Shown: positions 8,696 to 17,862 of the stretch, one piece after another | Layout: each line of letters starts with the position of its first letter | Numbering within the stretch: the first letter of the stretch is position 1 | NCBI GenBank assembly: GCA_020633625.1 | Contig: JACKDJ010000041.1 | Span: 1-29,393 of the forward strand | DNA: 29,393 nt | DNA from: Myxococcales bacterium | GTDB lineage: Bacteria; Myxococcota_A; Bradymonadia; REDH01 | Direction of reading: 5' to 3' | The notes under the pieces: model-generated | Told to the model about the DNA's origin: nothing | Databases searched by the model: none | What the model saw: only the letters and a program-made list of their open reading frames with translations | Made by a program: the position numbers and the translations under genes

Positions 8696-9447
8696 CGACG
8701 GAGCACCCACCCGCGCGGCTCGAGGTTGACTCACTCGAGAAGCGGTACGGCACCCACGCGGCGGTCGACCGGCTTACGTTCTCGGTGCAGGCAGGTGAGC
8801 TCGCCTGCCTGATCGGTCCGAACGGTGCGGGCAAGTCGACCACGATGCGCATTCTCGGAGGGCTGCAGCTCGCCGACGCAGGGGCGGTGCGCGTAGACGG
8901 CGCGGCCGTGCCCGACGCTGCGACCGCCAAGCGCTTGTGTGGTCTCACCCCGCAGGAGCTCGACGTGTTCGAGTATCTGAGCGGCGTGGAGAGCCTGCGG
9001 CTGGTGGCGACGCTGCGCGGGGTCGCCGGCGTCGAAGAGGCGGCCGCGGCGTGGCTCGGGCGCGTCGGACTCGCCGCCGTTGGCGATCGCCTCGTCCGGC
9101 ACTACTCGGGTGGCATGAAGCGGCGCCTCGCCGTCGCGATGGCGCTGCTGCCGAGCCCGCCGGTCGTCGTCCTCGACGAGTCGTTCACAGGGCTCGACCC
9201 AGAGTCGACCGCCGCGCTGGGGCGCGAGCTGCGCGCCTACTGCGACCGAGGCGGCGCGGTCTTGCTGTCGAGCCACATCCTCGATCACGTAGCGCAGATC
9301 GCCGACCGAGTCGTGGTGATGCGCGCCGGGCGCTGCGTGGGTGACCACACACGGGCAGAGCTCGCGGCGCTAATCCCGTCTCGCTACGCGACGCTCACGG
9401 AGCTGTACCTCGACCGAACCGGAGCGAGCCTCGCCGGCGACGCCTGA
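8692..9447 (+). CDS. ABC transporter ATP-binding protein
   Basis: This 251-aa nucleotide-binding subunit has all the motifs of an active ABC ATPase: Walker A GPNGAGKST (42-50), Q-loop Q88 (GLTPQE), signature YSGGMKRR (138-145), Walker B VVVLDES (158-164), D-loop GLDP (167-170) and switch H195 (SSHIL). The signature variant YSGGMKRR and the overall length match the CcmA/DrrA-like exporter group. Its ATG overlaps the TGA of the membrane gene (ATGA), implying coupled translation and a shared complex. It ends 48 bp from the stop of the convergent cinA-like gene. Confidence 0.92.
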   Translation: MTTEHPPARLEVDSLEKRYGTHAAVDRLTFSVQAGELACLIGPNGAGKSTTMRILGGLQLADAGAVRVDGAAVPDAATAKRLCGLTPQELDVFEYLSGVESLRLVATLRGVAGVEEAAAAWLGRVGLAAVGDRLVRHYSGGMKRRLAVAMALLPSPPVVVLDESFTGLDPESTAALGRELRAYCDRGGAVLLSSHILDHVAQIADRVVVMRAGRCVGDHTRAELAALIPSRYATLTELYLDRTGASLAGDA

Positions 9448-9495
9448 CATTCCGCCGGGGGGACCAAACGACTCCGGTGGCGGCTCTGGATGGGC

Positions 9496-10254
9496 TCAGC
9501 CGCGGAGCTGGCGCTCGCCGGTCACGACCTCGACGACGTCGTCGCCAAACTTGTCGGCCAGAAACGCGGCGGCCTCGGCGACGCGCTGTGCGTCCTGTGC
9601 GTCGACCGTGATGCGGGTCACTACCGGCGGCGCGCCGAAGATCGGGTACGATCCAAACGCGACATCGGGATAGGCGGCGACCGCCTGTTCGAGGCGATGC
9701 GCCACCCTCCCCTCGTCGATGCTGAGGTAGACGACGGTCAGCGCGCGAGGGGTTGCGACGCCGAGCGACTGCACGACGATGTCGAGCTGCCGTACGAACA
9801 GCGAGGGAACGCCCGGGAGACAGTAGACGTTGTCGACGGCGTAGATGGGCCACCGCAGCCCCTCTGCAAAGTCGAGCCTCGCTCCCTCGGGCACCACCGC
9901 CATGCGCGACCACACGGCGGCGGCGTCGGGATCGCGACCAAACGCCTTGTCGACGAGCGCCTGCAGGCCGGCATCCCGCACCATCGGTCGCCCGAGAGCA
10001 GCGCCGACGGCTGCGAGCGTCAGGTCGTCGTGGGTCGGGCCGACGCCCCCGGACGTGATGACGATGTCGTTGCCGGCGCGCAGCTCAAGCAGCGCGCGAC
10101 CGATGGTCTCTGGGTCGTCGTGGATGACGCGGAGCTCGGTGACGGCGTGCCCGGCGGCGCAGATCCGCTCGATGGCGTGGCGACCGTTGGTGTCGGTTAC
10201 CTTGGCTGTTAGCAGCTCGGTCCCGACCAGAAGGATTCCGATCCGCGCTGTCAC
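9496..10254 (-). CDS. CinA-type molybdopterin-binding domain protein
   Basis: The GTG at 10254 overlaps the stop of the upstream gene (GTGA), so translation is coupled; the frame extends to 10344, but that segment is out of family. The 252-aa protein begins with ARIGILLVGTELL, then VTDTNG, and carries TSGGVGPTHDDLT, the hallmark of the MoCF-binding (MoaB/CinA N-terminal) fold. YAVDNVYCLPGVPSLF matches the C-terminal part of that domain. The C-terminal nicotinamide-nucleotide amidase domain of full-length CinA is absent, so this is a stand-alone COG1058-type protein. Such proteins have been linked to ADP-ribose pyrophosphatase activity; whether this one has it is unknown. Confidence 0.88.
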   Translation of the reverse strand: MTARIGILLVGTELLTAKVTDTNGRHAIERICAAGHAVTELRVIHDDPETIGRALLELRAGNDIVITSGGVGPTHDDLTLAAVGAALGRPMVRDAGLQALVDKAFGRDPDAAAVWSRMAVVPEGARLDFAEGLRWPIYAVDNVYCLPGVPSLFVRQLDIVVQSLGVATPRALTVVYLSIDEGRVAHRLEQAVAAYPDVAFGSYPIFGAPPVVTRITVDAQDAQRVAEAAAFLADKFGDDVVEVVTGERQLRG

Positions 10255-12809
10255 TGCGGCTCCCGAACGAGCTCGTAGGTGAGCAGGTCTCCGTCGCGAC
10301 GCGCCCCGACGCTGAGCCTGAACTCGTTGATCGGGCGCGCCCACAGGAGCTGGTCCAGACGTCGAATCCCGGTACCCGCAGCCGGGGTCTGGTCGCGAAC
10401 TCCGGCGACGACGATCGAGCGACCGTCAGCGGCGACGTCGACCCCCCACCCGGCCAGCAGCTCGATCATCGCGGCGGGATCGTCGCCGCCGATCCGCTGG
10501 TCGAGGACGATCCGGGGTGGATCCGTCTGTGCCTCGTAGAACGCATAGAATCGGAGAAAGCCGCGCCCCCACGACTCGTGCATCGCCTCGCCGTCGAGCC
10601 AAATGCCGGGGCGCGACCGGACCAGGACGCGCCCGGTCGAATCGGTGACCGTGCGCAGCGGAGGGTCGGTCCGATCGACCCAGACGACCGCGTTGGCGAC
10701 TGGCGCCCCTTGCGGGTCGACGACGACGAGCGGGAACTCCACCATCCGGACGGGCGCGGGGCACAGCGCTTCGACTCGCGCTCCGTCGGCGACGGTTACG
10801 GTCACGACGCCGTCGTCGTAGCCATCGGACGCGCAGCGCACGCGATACCCACCGGCGGCGACGTGCCGAAGGCGCTCGCGGCTCCACCGCTGGAGGCTCA
10901 GCTGGGGAGGGAGCCAGTGCGCAGCCGGGATGTTTGCGAGCGATTCGACGGAGACCACGACCGGGTTTCGCTGGCTGAGCACCTCGATCTCGCCTCCGAG
11001 CGGGAGCTCCCAGTCGCGCGGCTCCAGATCCCCGCCGAGGTCGACGAGCAGCGGTGCGTGTTCGGCATACGACGCGATCAGCCGCTCCGGTGCGGCGGTG
11101 CAGTGGGCGGCCCGGAACCAGCCGTCTGCGTCTACGGTCGCCTGGCAGACCGGCAGGGGGCTCGCGCCGCGCATGAGCCACACGAGCGCGCCGACCGCGG
11201 GTGCGCCGCGGCTGGTGAACATTCGTCCGGACATCGTGGCGAGCTGTCGGCCAGAGAGCCGCACGATCACGCCGTCGAGCCCCTCCGGCGGCACCGTGAG
11301 GGGGAGTTCGGTCGGGGCAAAGTCCGGGTGGCGGACGGTCAGGACGATCTCGGAGCCGACGTCGGCGATATCGAAGACGCCGGTCGTGGGCGTCGCCGCT
11401 CCCACCGGTGCCGCCCACGCGGGGACGTGCGGTGCGCGCGCGGAGACGAGGGCGCCCGACACGGCGCCGCCTCCCGAATCCTCGACGCGGCCTCGGACGC
11501 GCCGACCGGGCTCCAGCACGAGATCGAGCGGCTGGTAGGTCTGGTCGAGCTCGAGTCGGATCTCGTTGCTCACCGCCGTGGCGAAGCCGGGTGCCGACGC
11601 GACGACGCGCGCCGTTCCGGGTGGCAGCCCCGATAGCTGGAACGCGCCCGCCGCGTCGGTGCCAAAGCCGACGACAGGGAGCCAGAACGGCGTACCGTCC
11701 GGTCGAACCAGGCGGTGAAAGTCCTCGAAGAGCGTGTGCTGCAGCTCCCAGCGGGCGCCTGCGTCGGTGACGACGAGAGCGCTGAGCTCGACACCGGCGA
11801 CGGGATTGCCGACGCCGTCGCGGACGTGTCCGAGGATCGCGGCGCCGCGGCTCAAGGCGATGGTCTGCGGCCCGCCGGCCGGACTCACGCGGAGTGTGCC
11901 CTCGTACGGCATGTAGCCGGGCGATCGAACGCGCACGGCGTAGTCACCGCGCGGAAGGTACGACACTTCGGCGAACCCGCCGTCGGCGATCACGCTGAGC
12001 GCAAGCACGTGCAGCGACGACTCTGCGAACGTGACGACCGCCATCACCACGGGCTCGCGCGAGACGGCGTCGACGATCTCGAGCGGGATCACCGGCGCGT
12101 CGTAGACCGGAAGGTCCAGGGGCGTCGGGACGGCGTCGGAGTCGTCGAGCACGACGCGCCCGCCGAACCCGCTGCCGGCACCCGTGGCGGTTGCCGCGAT
12201 CTCGTAGCGGCCCGCGCGGAGGCCCGAGATCGAGAACTGACCGCGCGAGTCCGCGACCACGCTCCGCTGCGGGAAGACTCCGGGGCCGCCGACGTGGACG
12301 ACGGCGGAAGGGACTGGCTCGTGTCCGCGCGTGACGATGCCGTGGATCTGCCGTCCGGATTGAAGCACGAGCCGCAGCGCGGGCTGCCCCGGCGCCGCGC
12401 CGATGACGATCGCCGGCCCGTAGCCCGCGAGCGACGCTTCGACGGCGTAGCGTGTTCCGGGCGTCGCGCCCGAGAGCTCGAACATCCCTCCTGCGTCGGT
12501 CGTGACAGACATCGGGGGCGCTGCATCGACTGCGGTGGCCGTGACCACGGCCGACGCCGCCGGCTCGCCGCTCGGCAGGACGACCTGCCCGACAATGGCG
12601 TCGGCTCGGGCGACCGCGCGAGGGTCGGTGTCGGCGGGCGACTCGGGCCCATCGGCGGCGTCGCTTCCGCCGTAGATCTGGGTGAGCGCCTCTGACCCCA
12701 GCGGCGGTGCCGAGTCCAACGCGGCCGGTCGCGTCCGCATGCGCGCGACCGCGAGCGCGACGACCAGCGCGCCGAGGACGCCGAGCAGCACGAGCGCGCG
12801 GCGGCTCAT
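10251..12809 (-). CDS. Membrane-anchored protein with carboxypeptidase-regulatory-like repeats and a C-terminal PDZ-like domain
   Basis: From the ATG at 12809 the protein is 852 aa; a GTG at 12866 would add 19 polar residues before the same membrane segment. An N-terminal hydrophobic stretch (ALVLLGVLGALVVALAVA) anchors it, facing the periplasm or surface. At least five CarboxypepD_reg-like beta-sandwich units follow, each with the pattern xGxVxxxxGxPVxxAxV then GxFxLSGLxPGxY, at about 71-150, 154-230, 325-430, 435-520 and 525-600, with another near 690-750. The last 85 or so residues (VVAGVRDQTPAAGTGIRRLDQLL) resemble a PDZ domain. It is probably an envelope or secretion-associated structural protein. 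No strong ribosome binding site is visible. Confidence 0.75.
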   Translation of the reverse strand: MSRRALVLLGVLGALVVALAVARMRTRPAALDSAPPLGSEALTQIYGGSDAADGPESPADTDPRAVARADAIVGQVVLPSGEPAASAVVTATAVDAAPPMSVTTDAGGMFELSGATPGTRYAVEASLAGYGPAIVIGAAPGQPALRLVLQSGRQIHGIVTRGHEPVPSAVVHVGGPGVFPQRSVVADSRGQFSISGLRAGRYEIAATATGAGSGFGGRVVLDDSDAVPTPLDLPVYDAPVIPLEIVDAVSREPVVMAVVTFAESSLHVLALSVIADGGFAEVSYLPRGDYAVRVRSPGYMPYEGTLRVSPAGGPQTIALSRGAAILGHVRDGVGNPVAGVELSALVVTDAGARWELQHTLFEDFHRLVRPDGTPFWLPVVGFGTDAAGAFQLSGLPPGTARVVASAPGFATAVSNEIRLELDQTYQPLDLVLEPGRRVRGRVEDSGGGAVSGALVSARAPHVPAWAAPVGAATPTTGVFDIADVGSEIVLTVRHPDFAPTELPLTVPPEGLDGVIVRLSGRQLATMSGRMFTSRGAPAVGALVWLMRGASPLPVCQATVDADGWFRAAHCTAAPERLIASYAEHAPLLVDLGGDLEPRDWELPLGGEIEVLSQRNPVVVSVESLANIPAAHWLPPQLSLQRWSRERLRHVAAGGYRVRCASDGYDDGVVTVTVADGARVEALCPAPVRMVEFPLVVVDPQGAPVANAVVWVDRTDPPLRTVTDSTGRVLVRSRPGIWLDGEAMHESWGRGFLRFYAFYEAQTDPPRIVLDQRIGGDDPAAMIELLAGWGVDVAADGRSIVVAGVRDQTPAAGTGIRRLDQLLWARPINEFRLSVGARRDGDLLTYELVREPQ

Positions 12810-12971
12810 GTCGCGTCGGTTGGGGTCATGCTTGCGGCAGGCGGCTTCACACGGAACTGTGTACACGCTCGGAGCGCATCCGGCGACAGATCAGAGCATG
12901 CGCGCCGGTCACGGCGGGGGCTTGAAGACGACCTGCGACCGTGCTGAACTGCGCCTGAACCCGGAGACGCA

Positions 12972-13826
12972 ATGCCCTTGGCCGCCCAGCTTACCCCGGT
13001 CGTCGAAGCCGCGTTCGGCCTCGACGGCGGCGCCATGTTCGGGATCGTCCCACGACCGCTGTGGGAGCGGACGAACCCTCCCGACGCGCGGAATCGCATC
13101 GCGATGGCCGCGAGAGTCCTCTACTTCGAGCTCGGCGACCGCCGCGTCTTGATCGACACCGGGATCGGGCGTGCGTGGTCCGCGAAGGAGGCAGACATCT
13201 ACGGGGTCGCGCTCGACGAGCCGCCGCTGACCGAGAAGCTCAGGACGCTGGGCATCGAGCCGACAGCGATCACCGACGTGATCCTGACGCACCTCCACTT
13301 CGATCACGCCGGCGGCGCGATCGTCGACACGGTCGAAGGCCCCAGGCCGACGTTCCCCGGGGCGACGCACTGGGTCCAGCGCGAGAACTGGGTCTGGGCG
13401 CACGGTCCGTCCGTTCGCGACGCGGGCTCGTATCGGCGGCGCGACTTCGCCAGGCTCGGCGACGCCGTCGACCTTCGCCTCGTGGACGGACACGCCGCGC
13501 CGTTCGATGGGGTCGAGCTGATCGTGACGCGCGGCCACACTCCGGGGATGCAGCTCGTCAAGGTGCGCACGGCCGCGCAGACGGTCCTCTACACGGCGGA
13601 CCTGATCCCGACGGCGAGCCACCTCCACGTCCCCTATGTGATGGGCTACGACGTCTATCCGCTGACGACGTGCGCAGAGAAGGCAGATCTTCTCGAGCAG
13701 GCGACTCGGCACGGATGGGTCCTGGCGCTCGAGCACGATCCCGACGCGGCGTTCGTGGTGCCCGAGCGGCGACCGGACGGGCGCTTCGTCGCTGCCGCCC
13801 GCGCGGACACACTGGCCGGGCTGTAG
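12972..13826 (+). CDS. MBL-fold metallo-hydrolase
   Basis: The 284-aa protein has the metallo-beta-lactamase fold with a dinuclear metal site: THLHFDH (H107, H109, D111, H112), H189 in RGHTPGMQ and D210 in YTADLIP. The spacing and the absence of a signal peptide fit the cytoplasmic lactonase-like/quorum-quenching type of MBL hydrolases rather than antibiotic-resistance enzymes. The substrate cannot be told from sequence. The start is supported by GGAG about 8 nt upstream. It is divergent from the beta-sandwich/PDZ gene across about 160 bp and convergent with the transglutaminase-like gene. Confidence 0.9.
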   Translation: MPLAAQLTPVVEAAFGLDGGAMFGIVPRPLWERTNPPDARNRIAMAARVLYFELGDRRVLIDTGIGRAWSAKEADIYGVALDEPPLTEKLRTLGIEPTAITDVILTHLHFDHAGGAIVDTVEGPRPTFPGATHWVQRENWVWAHGPSVRDAGSYRRRDFARLGDAVDLRLVDGHAAPFDGVELIVTRGHTPGMQLVKVRTAAQTVLYTADLIPTASHLHVPYVMGYDVYPLTTCAEKADLLEQATRHGWVLALEHDPDAAFVVPERRPDGRFVAAARADTLAGL

Positions 13827-13834
13827 ACCCGGCC
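13814..13834. terminator. Hairpin across the MBL hydrolase stop codon
   Basis: GGCCGGG (13814-13820) pairs with CCCGGCC (13828-13834) around a 7-nt loop that includes the TAG stop. Immediately after it is a 16-bp perfect palindrome, CGACCGGATCCGGTCG (13840-13855). Together they fill the 32-bp gap between convergent genes and may end transcription from both sides. No T run is present. Confidence 0.4.
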
Positions 13835-13858
13835 GCCCCCGACCGGATCCGGTCGTCG

Positions 13859-16042
13859 CTATCGGGAGGCCTCGCACTCGCAGGCCGCGAGGTCTGGCGC
13901 GCGCTCGTAGCCAAACGGGGTGGGCAGCGGTGGGCTGGGACCGGCGACGGTCTCAACGCGTCCGGCCGACGCCGACTCGGCGATCGCCGCGCCGCAATAG
14001 GCGGGCAAAAGCTGCGCGCTGCAGGAGGTTCCGAGCGCGACAAGTGCGCCGGCGTCTCGTGCCGTCGCCCCTCGGATGCAGGCGGACGCGCGGGGCACGG
14101 TCCGGTCGCGCTCGTCGGAGCACAGGCTGCGACGCATCGACGCGACGGTGCACAGCGCGGCGCAGAGCGTCGCGTCGCGGTCGGCCTGCGGCCGCCCCTC
14201 GGCGACCGCGCGGACGGAGCCGAACACGGCGGCGACGAGATCGCTGGTCGCGGCGATCGCAGCTACGCGCCCGTCACTGGGCTGCGACTCGGCGAAGCCG
14301 TCTGGGAGGAACGTCGAGGCATCGAACGCGCCGTGCTCGTTTCCGCCGCTGATGGCGCCGGAGTTCGGCTCCAGCGTCCACCACGCCAGGCCTGCGCCTT
14401 CGTCGTCGCGGTTCGGGGCCAGCGCGACGCGACCGTCCGTGTTGACGAGGGCCTCGAGGCGGCCGACCGCCTCGGCCGAGTAGCCCAGCGATGAGAGGCG
14501 GCGCACCGTGCCCGAGTAGACGGTGACCAGCGTAGCGCCCGAGGCCGTCGCGCGCTCGATCGCGTCGTCGACGCCGAGGGAGTCTCGCCCTACGAGCGCC
14601 GAGAGCACGTCGCTGGCGATCGCAGCTTCTACGGGTCCGCGGACGGCGACGAACGCCGTCGCCGCGACGGCCGGCACGCCCGCGTCCGGGATCGCTTCGA
14701 TCTCGTCGGCGCGGACGTCGAGCTGGACCTCCGTGGTCGCACCGTCGCGGAACGCGCCGGCTATCAGGACTCGCGGCCGCGAGAAATATGGACGAACACC
14801 CAGTGCGCGCCCCAGCCGCACGGCTTCGCGGTCAGCGGTGTTGGCGAAGCTGAGCGAGACGAGCCCGAGCGCGTCGGAGACGCGCGCGCGCGCTCTGGCG
14901 GCGAGGTCGGAGGGGAGCCGCGCGGTCACGTCGAGCCCGGCGGGCGCAGGCAGCGCGCCGCGAAGCGCCTCCACGTCCGCACGGACGTTGCCCGCGAGCG
15001 TAGCGGCGACGGCGCTCAGGTACCCGTCGCCGACAAAGCCGGGGAGGAGCACGAGCGAAAGGACGGCCTCGTCGCGATCGAAGAGGTTGACGCTCGATCC
15101 GGACACGTAGAGATCGCGCAGGATCCGCTCCTCGACGGCGCCGGTCCGCACGACGATCTGCAGCCACACGCGATCGAGGCCCACGAGAGGGATGCCCGCC
15201 CCACGCTGCGGGCCGGCGCCGAGGTCGAGCGCGGGCGTGACGGCACCGGACGACCGGTCGAGCGTGAGCGAGACGTTCCGATAGGCGACGTCGAGGAGCG
15301 GCGCCGACACCGAGAGCACCTCGCCTCCGCGCGACGTCGAGGCAGAGAAGTAGACGCCGATTGTGACCTGCCGCTCGACGGCGTCGGGGGTGTCGTCGGG
15401 TGCGAAGGTCGACGTCGCCTCACCGACGGCCTCGCCGACGCGGAGGCCGGGGAACGTCGGGTCGACGTCGGTCCAGCGACCGCCTTGGTTGATCTGCGAC
15501 CAGTAGTGGCGTGTGACCTGGCCGCGCCGGCGCGCGTCGGCCCCAGGGGCGTAGCCGGGGGCGTCGGCCTGCGCGTCCGCCCCGCTCCAGGAGCTGCTGG
15601 TCACTGCGCTCTCGAGCAGGGCGCGCGCCTGGTCGTCTGTCAGATCGGCGGTCGCGATCCGGCACGCGACGCCGCGCTCAGCGAAGAGGCCGCACGCGAG
15701 CAGCGCGCGATCGAGGGCGTTGCCGCCGCCAGAGAACAGCACCCCGCGCGCGCCGCGCAGGGCTCCGTCGTACGGGTCGAAGGTCGTGTTCTCGCGCAGC
15801 CAGCGCTGGACCGAGGCCGCGTCTGGCAGCGTGTCGGCGAGAGCACCCACCGAGACGTGCGTTGGGTCGAACGGGATCGAGGTCGCCGAGAGCGCAGCGG
15901 AGGCTGCGGCATCGAGCCGACCGGGGAGGGAGTCGAGCGTGGAGAGGTCGTCGGCGCGTCCGGCGCGTGGCGCCGCCACCGCGCCGACACACACGACCAT
16001 GAGCGCGAGCGCGTGGCGCCGCATCGAGGGCAAACTGCTCAT
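13859..16042 (-). CDS. Secreted transglutaminase-fold protein, probably without catalytic Cys
   Basis: The 727-aa product has a signal peptide (MRRHALALMVVCVGAVAAPRAGRA, in parts) with likely cleavage near residue 30. Residues about 75-200 look like a transglutaminase-like domain: the helix GNALDRALLACGLFAERG (107-124), then RHYW (H179) and WTDVDPTFPG (D192/D194), matching the usual C...H...D layout. In the family the helix normally starts G-x-C-x-D; here the position reads GNALD, so the nucleophile is replaced by Ala. The remaining 500 or so residues are repetitive and beta-rich with a Cys-containing C-terminus (CAALC, ACECEASR), suggesting extracytoplasmic disulfides. No specific function is recognised. 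ATG at 16024 is an alternative start. No good ribosome binding site is seen. Confidence 0.6.
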   Translation of the reverse strand: MSSLPSMRRHALALMVVCVGAVAAPRAGRADDLSTLDSLPGRLDAAASAALSATSIPFDPTHVSVGALADTLPDAASVQRWLRENTTFDPYDGALRGARGVLFSGGGNALDRALLACGLFAERGVACRIATADLTDDQARALLESAVTSSSWSGADAQADAPGYAPGADARRRGQVTRHYWSQINQGGRWTDVDPTFPGLRVGEAVGEATSTFAPDDTPDAVERQVTIGVYFSASTSRGGEVLSVSAPLLDVAYRNVSLTLDRSSGAVTPALDLGAGPQRGAGIPLVGLDRVWLQIVVRTGAVEERILRDLYVSGSSVNLFDRDEAVLSLVLLPGFVGDGYLSAVAATLAGNVRADVEALRGALPAPAGLDVTARLPSDLAARARARVSDALGLVSLSFANTADREAVRLGRALGVRPYFSRPRVLIAGAFRDGATTEVQLDVRADEIEAIPDAGVPAVAATAFVAVRGPVEAAIASDVLSALVGRDSLGVDDAIERATASGATLVTVYSGTVRRLSSLGYSAEAVGRLEALVNTDGRVALAPNRDDEGAGLAWWTLEPNSGAISGGNEHGAFDASTFLPDGFAESQPSDGRVAAIAATSDLVAAVFGSVRAVAEGRPQADRDATLCAALCTVASMRRSLCSDERDRTVPRASACIRGATARDAGALVALGTSCSAQLLPAYCGAAIAESASAGRVETVAGPSPPLPTPFGYERAPDLAACECEASR

Positions 16043-16171
16043 CGGAAATCTCGTGTAGACGACGGGGGGTTTGGCAACTCTATTGCGAGTCCCGTCGGAG
16101 TCAACGCGGCCGAGTTGCCTGCGTAATCCGGACCCGCAGAGGCCCGAGGCGCTCCGGGGTCGAGCGCGGCG

Positions 16172-16639
16172 TCAGATGACGTAGCTGAAGCCAGCGTCAG
16201 CCTCCCGCTTCACGCCCAGCAGCTCCCCTTTCAGCGTGAGGTCTGCGAGCGTTACGGAGTTGAGCACTTCATCGATCCGAAGCGTCACGTCTCGCCAGAC
16301 GGCGGCGGTGACGCACTTGGAGGTCAGCGCACACTTCTCGCGCAGCTCGGCGTCGGTAGCATAGCAGCAGGGGTGCTCGAGCGGCCCCTCGACGGCCCGG
16401 ACAACGTCTCCGATGGTGACCGCGTCCGGGCTTCGAAGGAGGAAGTAGCCGCCAGTGCGCCCGCGCTTGCTCCCAACGATCCCGGCCTCCTTCAGGTCCT
16501 GAAAGATCTGCTCGAGGAAGCGAGCCGGGATGTCCTCGCGCGCGACGATCGCGTCGACCTTGGTGGGGGCACCGAGGTTGTGAAACGCGATGTCGAACAA
16601 GGCTCGGAGCGCGTAGGTGACCTTCGAAGAGATGCGCAT
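16172..16639 (-). CDS. Rrf2/IscR-family transcriptional regulator
   Basis: The ATG at 16639 gives the canonical Rrf2 start MRISSKVTYALRAL; the frame is open upstream but that part is not Rrf2-like. The 155-aa protein has a winged helix (residues 1-75) with the hallmark wing GSKRGRTGGYFL. Cys residues lie at C91, C92, C103 and C109; C103-x5-C109 followed by VWRDV matches the last two cluster ligands of IscR, so an iron-sulfur cluster sensing iron, oxygen or NO is plausible. The first ligand is displaced compared with the C-x5-C-x5-C spacing of IscR. It lies 160 bp downstream of the TonB-like gene. Its targets are unknown. Confidence 0.88.
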   Translation of the reverse strand: MRISSKVTYALRALFDIAFHNLGAPTKVDAIVAREDIPARFLEQIFQDLKEAGIVGSKRGRTGGYFLLRSPDAVTIGDVVRAVEGPLEHPCCYATDAELREKCALTSKCVTAAVWRDVTLRIDEVLNSVTLADLTLKGELLGVKREADAGFSYVI

Positions 16640-16798
16640 GACGAACCGCGGGCATTCTTGACGTATGCGGTCAGCAATAGCGCCACCGCGGTCCCCCCGC
16701 AAGCCGACGCCCCGCGCGCGCGCACCGGTCCCCGTGGGGCGCGGTGGGTGCCTCGCGCTCGCGACGCGTCTGGGGACGTCCGTGCGCGGCACCACGCG

Positions 16799-17746
16799 TC
16801 AGTTGAGTCGACGAACGCGGACGGGACCGGCCAGAGTGACGCGGAACTCGAACCGGATCCGGGCGCGACCGTCCTCGTCCAGGAGCCCTTCGGGGACATT
16901 CCGAAACGGCGCGGCCGCGCGAATCGCGAAGACGGCCTCGTCGTCGAGGACCGACACGCCAGATGGACGCTCGATGAACCCGACGACGACGTTGCCGGCG
17001 CGATCGAGCTCGAAGCGCACGACGGTGACGCGGTCGGCGTCGCTCAGCGCGTCCGGGAATCGCTGGAGCGCTACTCCGGGGTGCCACCGCAGGCTGATCG
17101 CGGTGCGCATCCGCTCGAAGTAGCTCCAGTACCGCGAGGCAGCGGTGTCGATCATCGTCACGTCACCCTCAGGGACGTCGACCATGTCGGGCGTCAGGCT
17201 CGGGGGGGTGAGGCTCGCGAGCGCGGATGGGTCGGCGAACGCCGTCAGGTCAAGGCCGCGGCCAACGAGCGGGCCCGCCGCTTCGTCGCTGGTGTCTCCG
17301 CCACCGTCCTCCCCGGGGACCTCCGAGACGCTGGGCTCGCCGACCGGCGGTAGGAGCTGGCTCGCGCGGCGCTGCGGCAGCTCTGGCGCCGCAGCGGCCG
17401 GGAGACCGGACCCGACGCGGCCGCGGCGGAGATCCGCGCCGCCGCCCGGGGCAGCCGCGACTCGTGGCGCAACCGTCTGTGTCTCGAAGTGCTGACTCAC
17501 CGGCCCCGCGATGCGAGCCTCTGGAGGCGGCTCCTCGACGACCGCGTCGTCGAAGAGAGGCGGCGTCTCGGTGAAGACCAGCTGGTCCTCGCGCGCCGGC
17601 TCGGTGACCACGCGCACCTCGGCGGGCGCGGGCGGAGCCGGGCGTGCGAGTCCGGCGACGATGACGAGCGCGAGCCCGTGCACCGCAACCGCCAGGATCC
17701 AGGATCCGGCGAGCGGGAGCGGGCGAATGTCCTCGGCGACCATCAT
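16799..17746 (-). CDS. TonB-family energy-transducer-like protein
   Basis: The start is taken at the first of two consecutive ATG codons (17746); the open frame beyond it to 18457 is antisense to the radical SAM gene. The 315-aa protein shows the TonB plan: one N-terminal membrane segment (SWILAVAVHGLALVIVAGLA, residues 14-33), a Pro/Ala/Glu-rich periplasmic linker (35-190), and a C-terminal domain (about 205-315) with VVRFELDRAGNVV and DDEAVFAIRAAAPF, as in TonB C-terminal domains. It would link inner-membrane proton-motive force to outer-membrane receptors, or serve as a TonB-box-free variant. ExbB and ExbD are not in the window. Confidence 0.82.
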   Translation of the reverse strand: MMVAEDIRPLPLAGSWILAVAVHGLALVIVAGLARPAPPAPAEVRVVTEPAREDQLVFTETPPLFDDAVVEEPPPEARIAGPVSQHFETQTVAPRVAAAPGGGADLRRGRVGSGLPAAAAPELPQRRASQLLPPVGEPSVSEVPGEDGGGDTSDEAAGPLVGRGLDLTAFADPSALASLTPPSLTPDMVDVPEGDVTMIDTAASRYWSYFERMRTAISLRWHPGVALQRFPDALSDADRVTVVRFELDRAGNVVVGFIERPSGVSVLDDEAVFAIRAAAPFRNVPEGLLDEDGRARIRFEFRVTLAGPVRVRRLN

Positions 17747-17862
17747 CCGAGCATTGTAGCCACGTTCGCTCCCGAGCGCCGCACGAACCTGGCGCCGCGG
17801 GTCATGCTCGCCGTTGACCGCCGATGCCCCCGGGCGTAGCGTCGTGGGCGCCGCGGAGGCGC

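Noticed and set aside
13061..14494. 477-codon plus-strand open frame across the MBL gene end
   Set aside because: It is Arg-rich, overlaps the MBL gene in another frame and the transglutaminase-like gene antisense, and shows no family motif.
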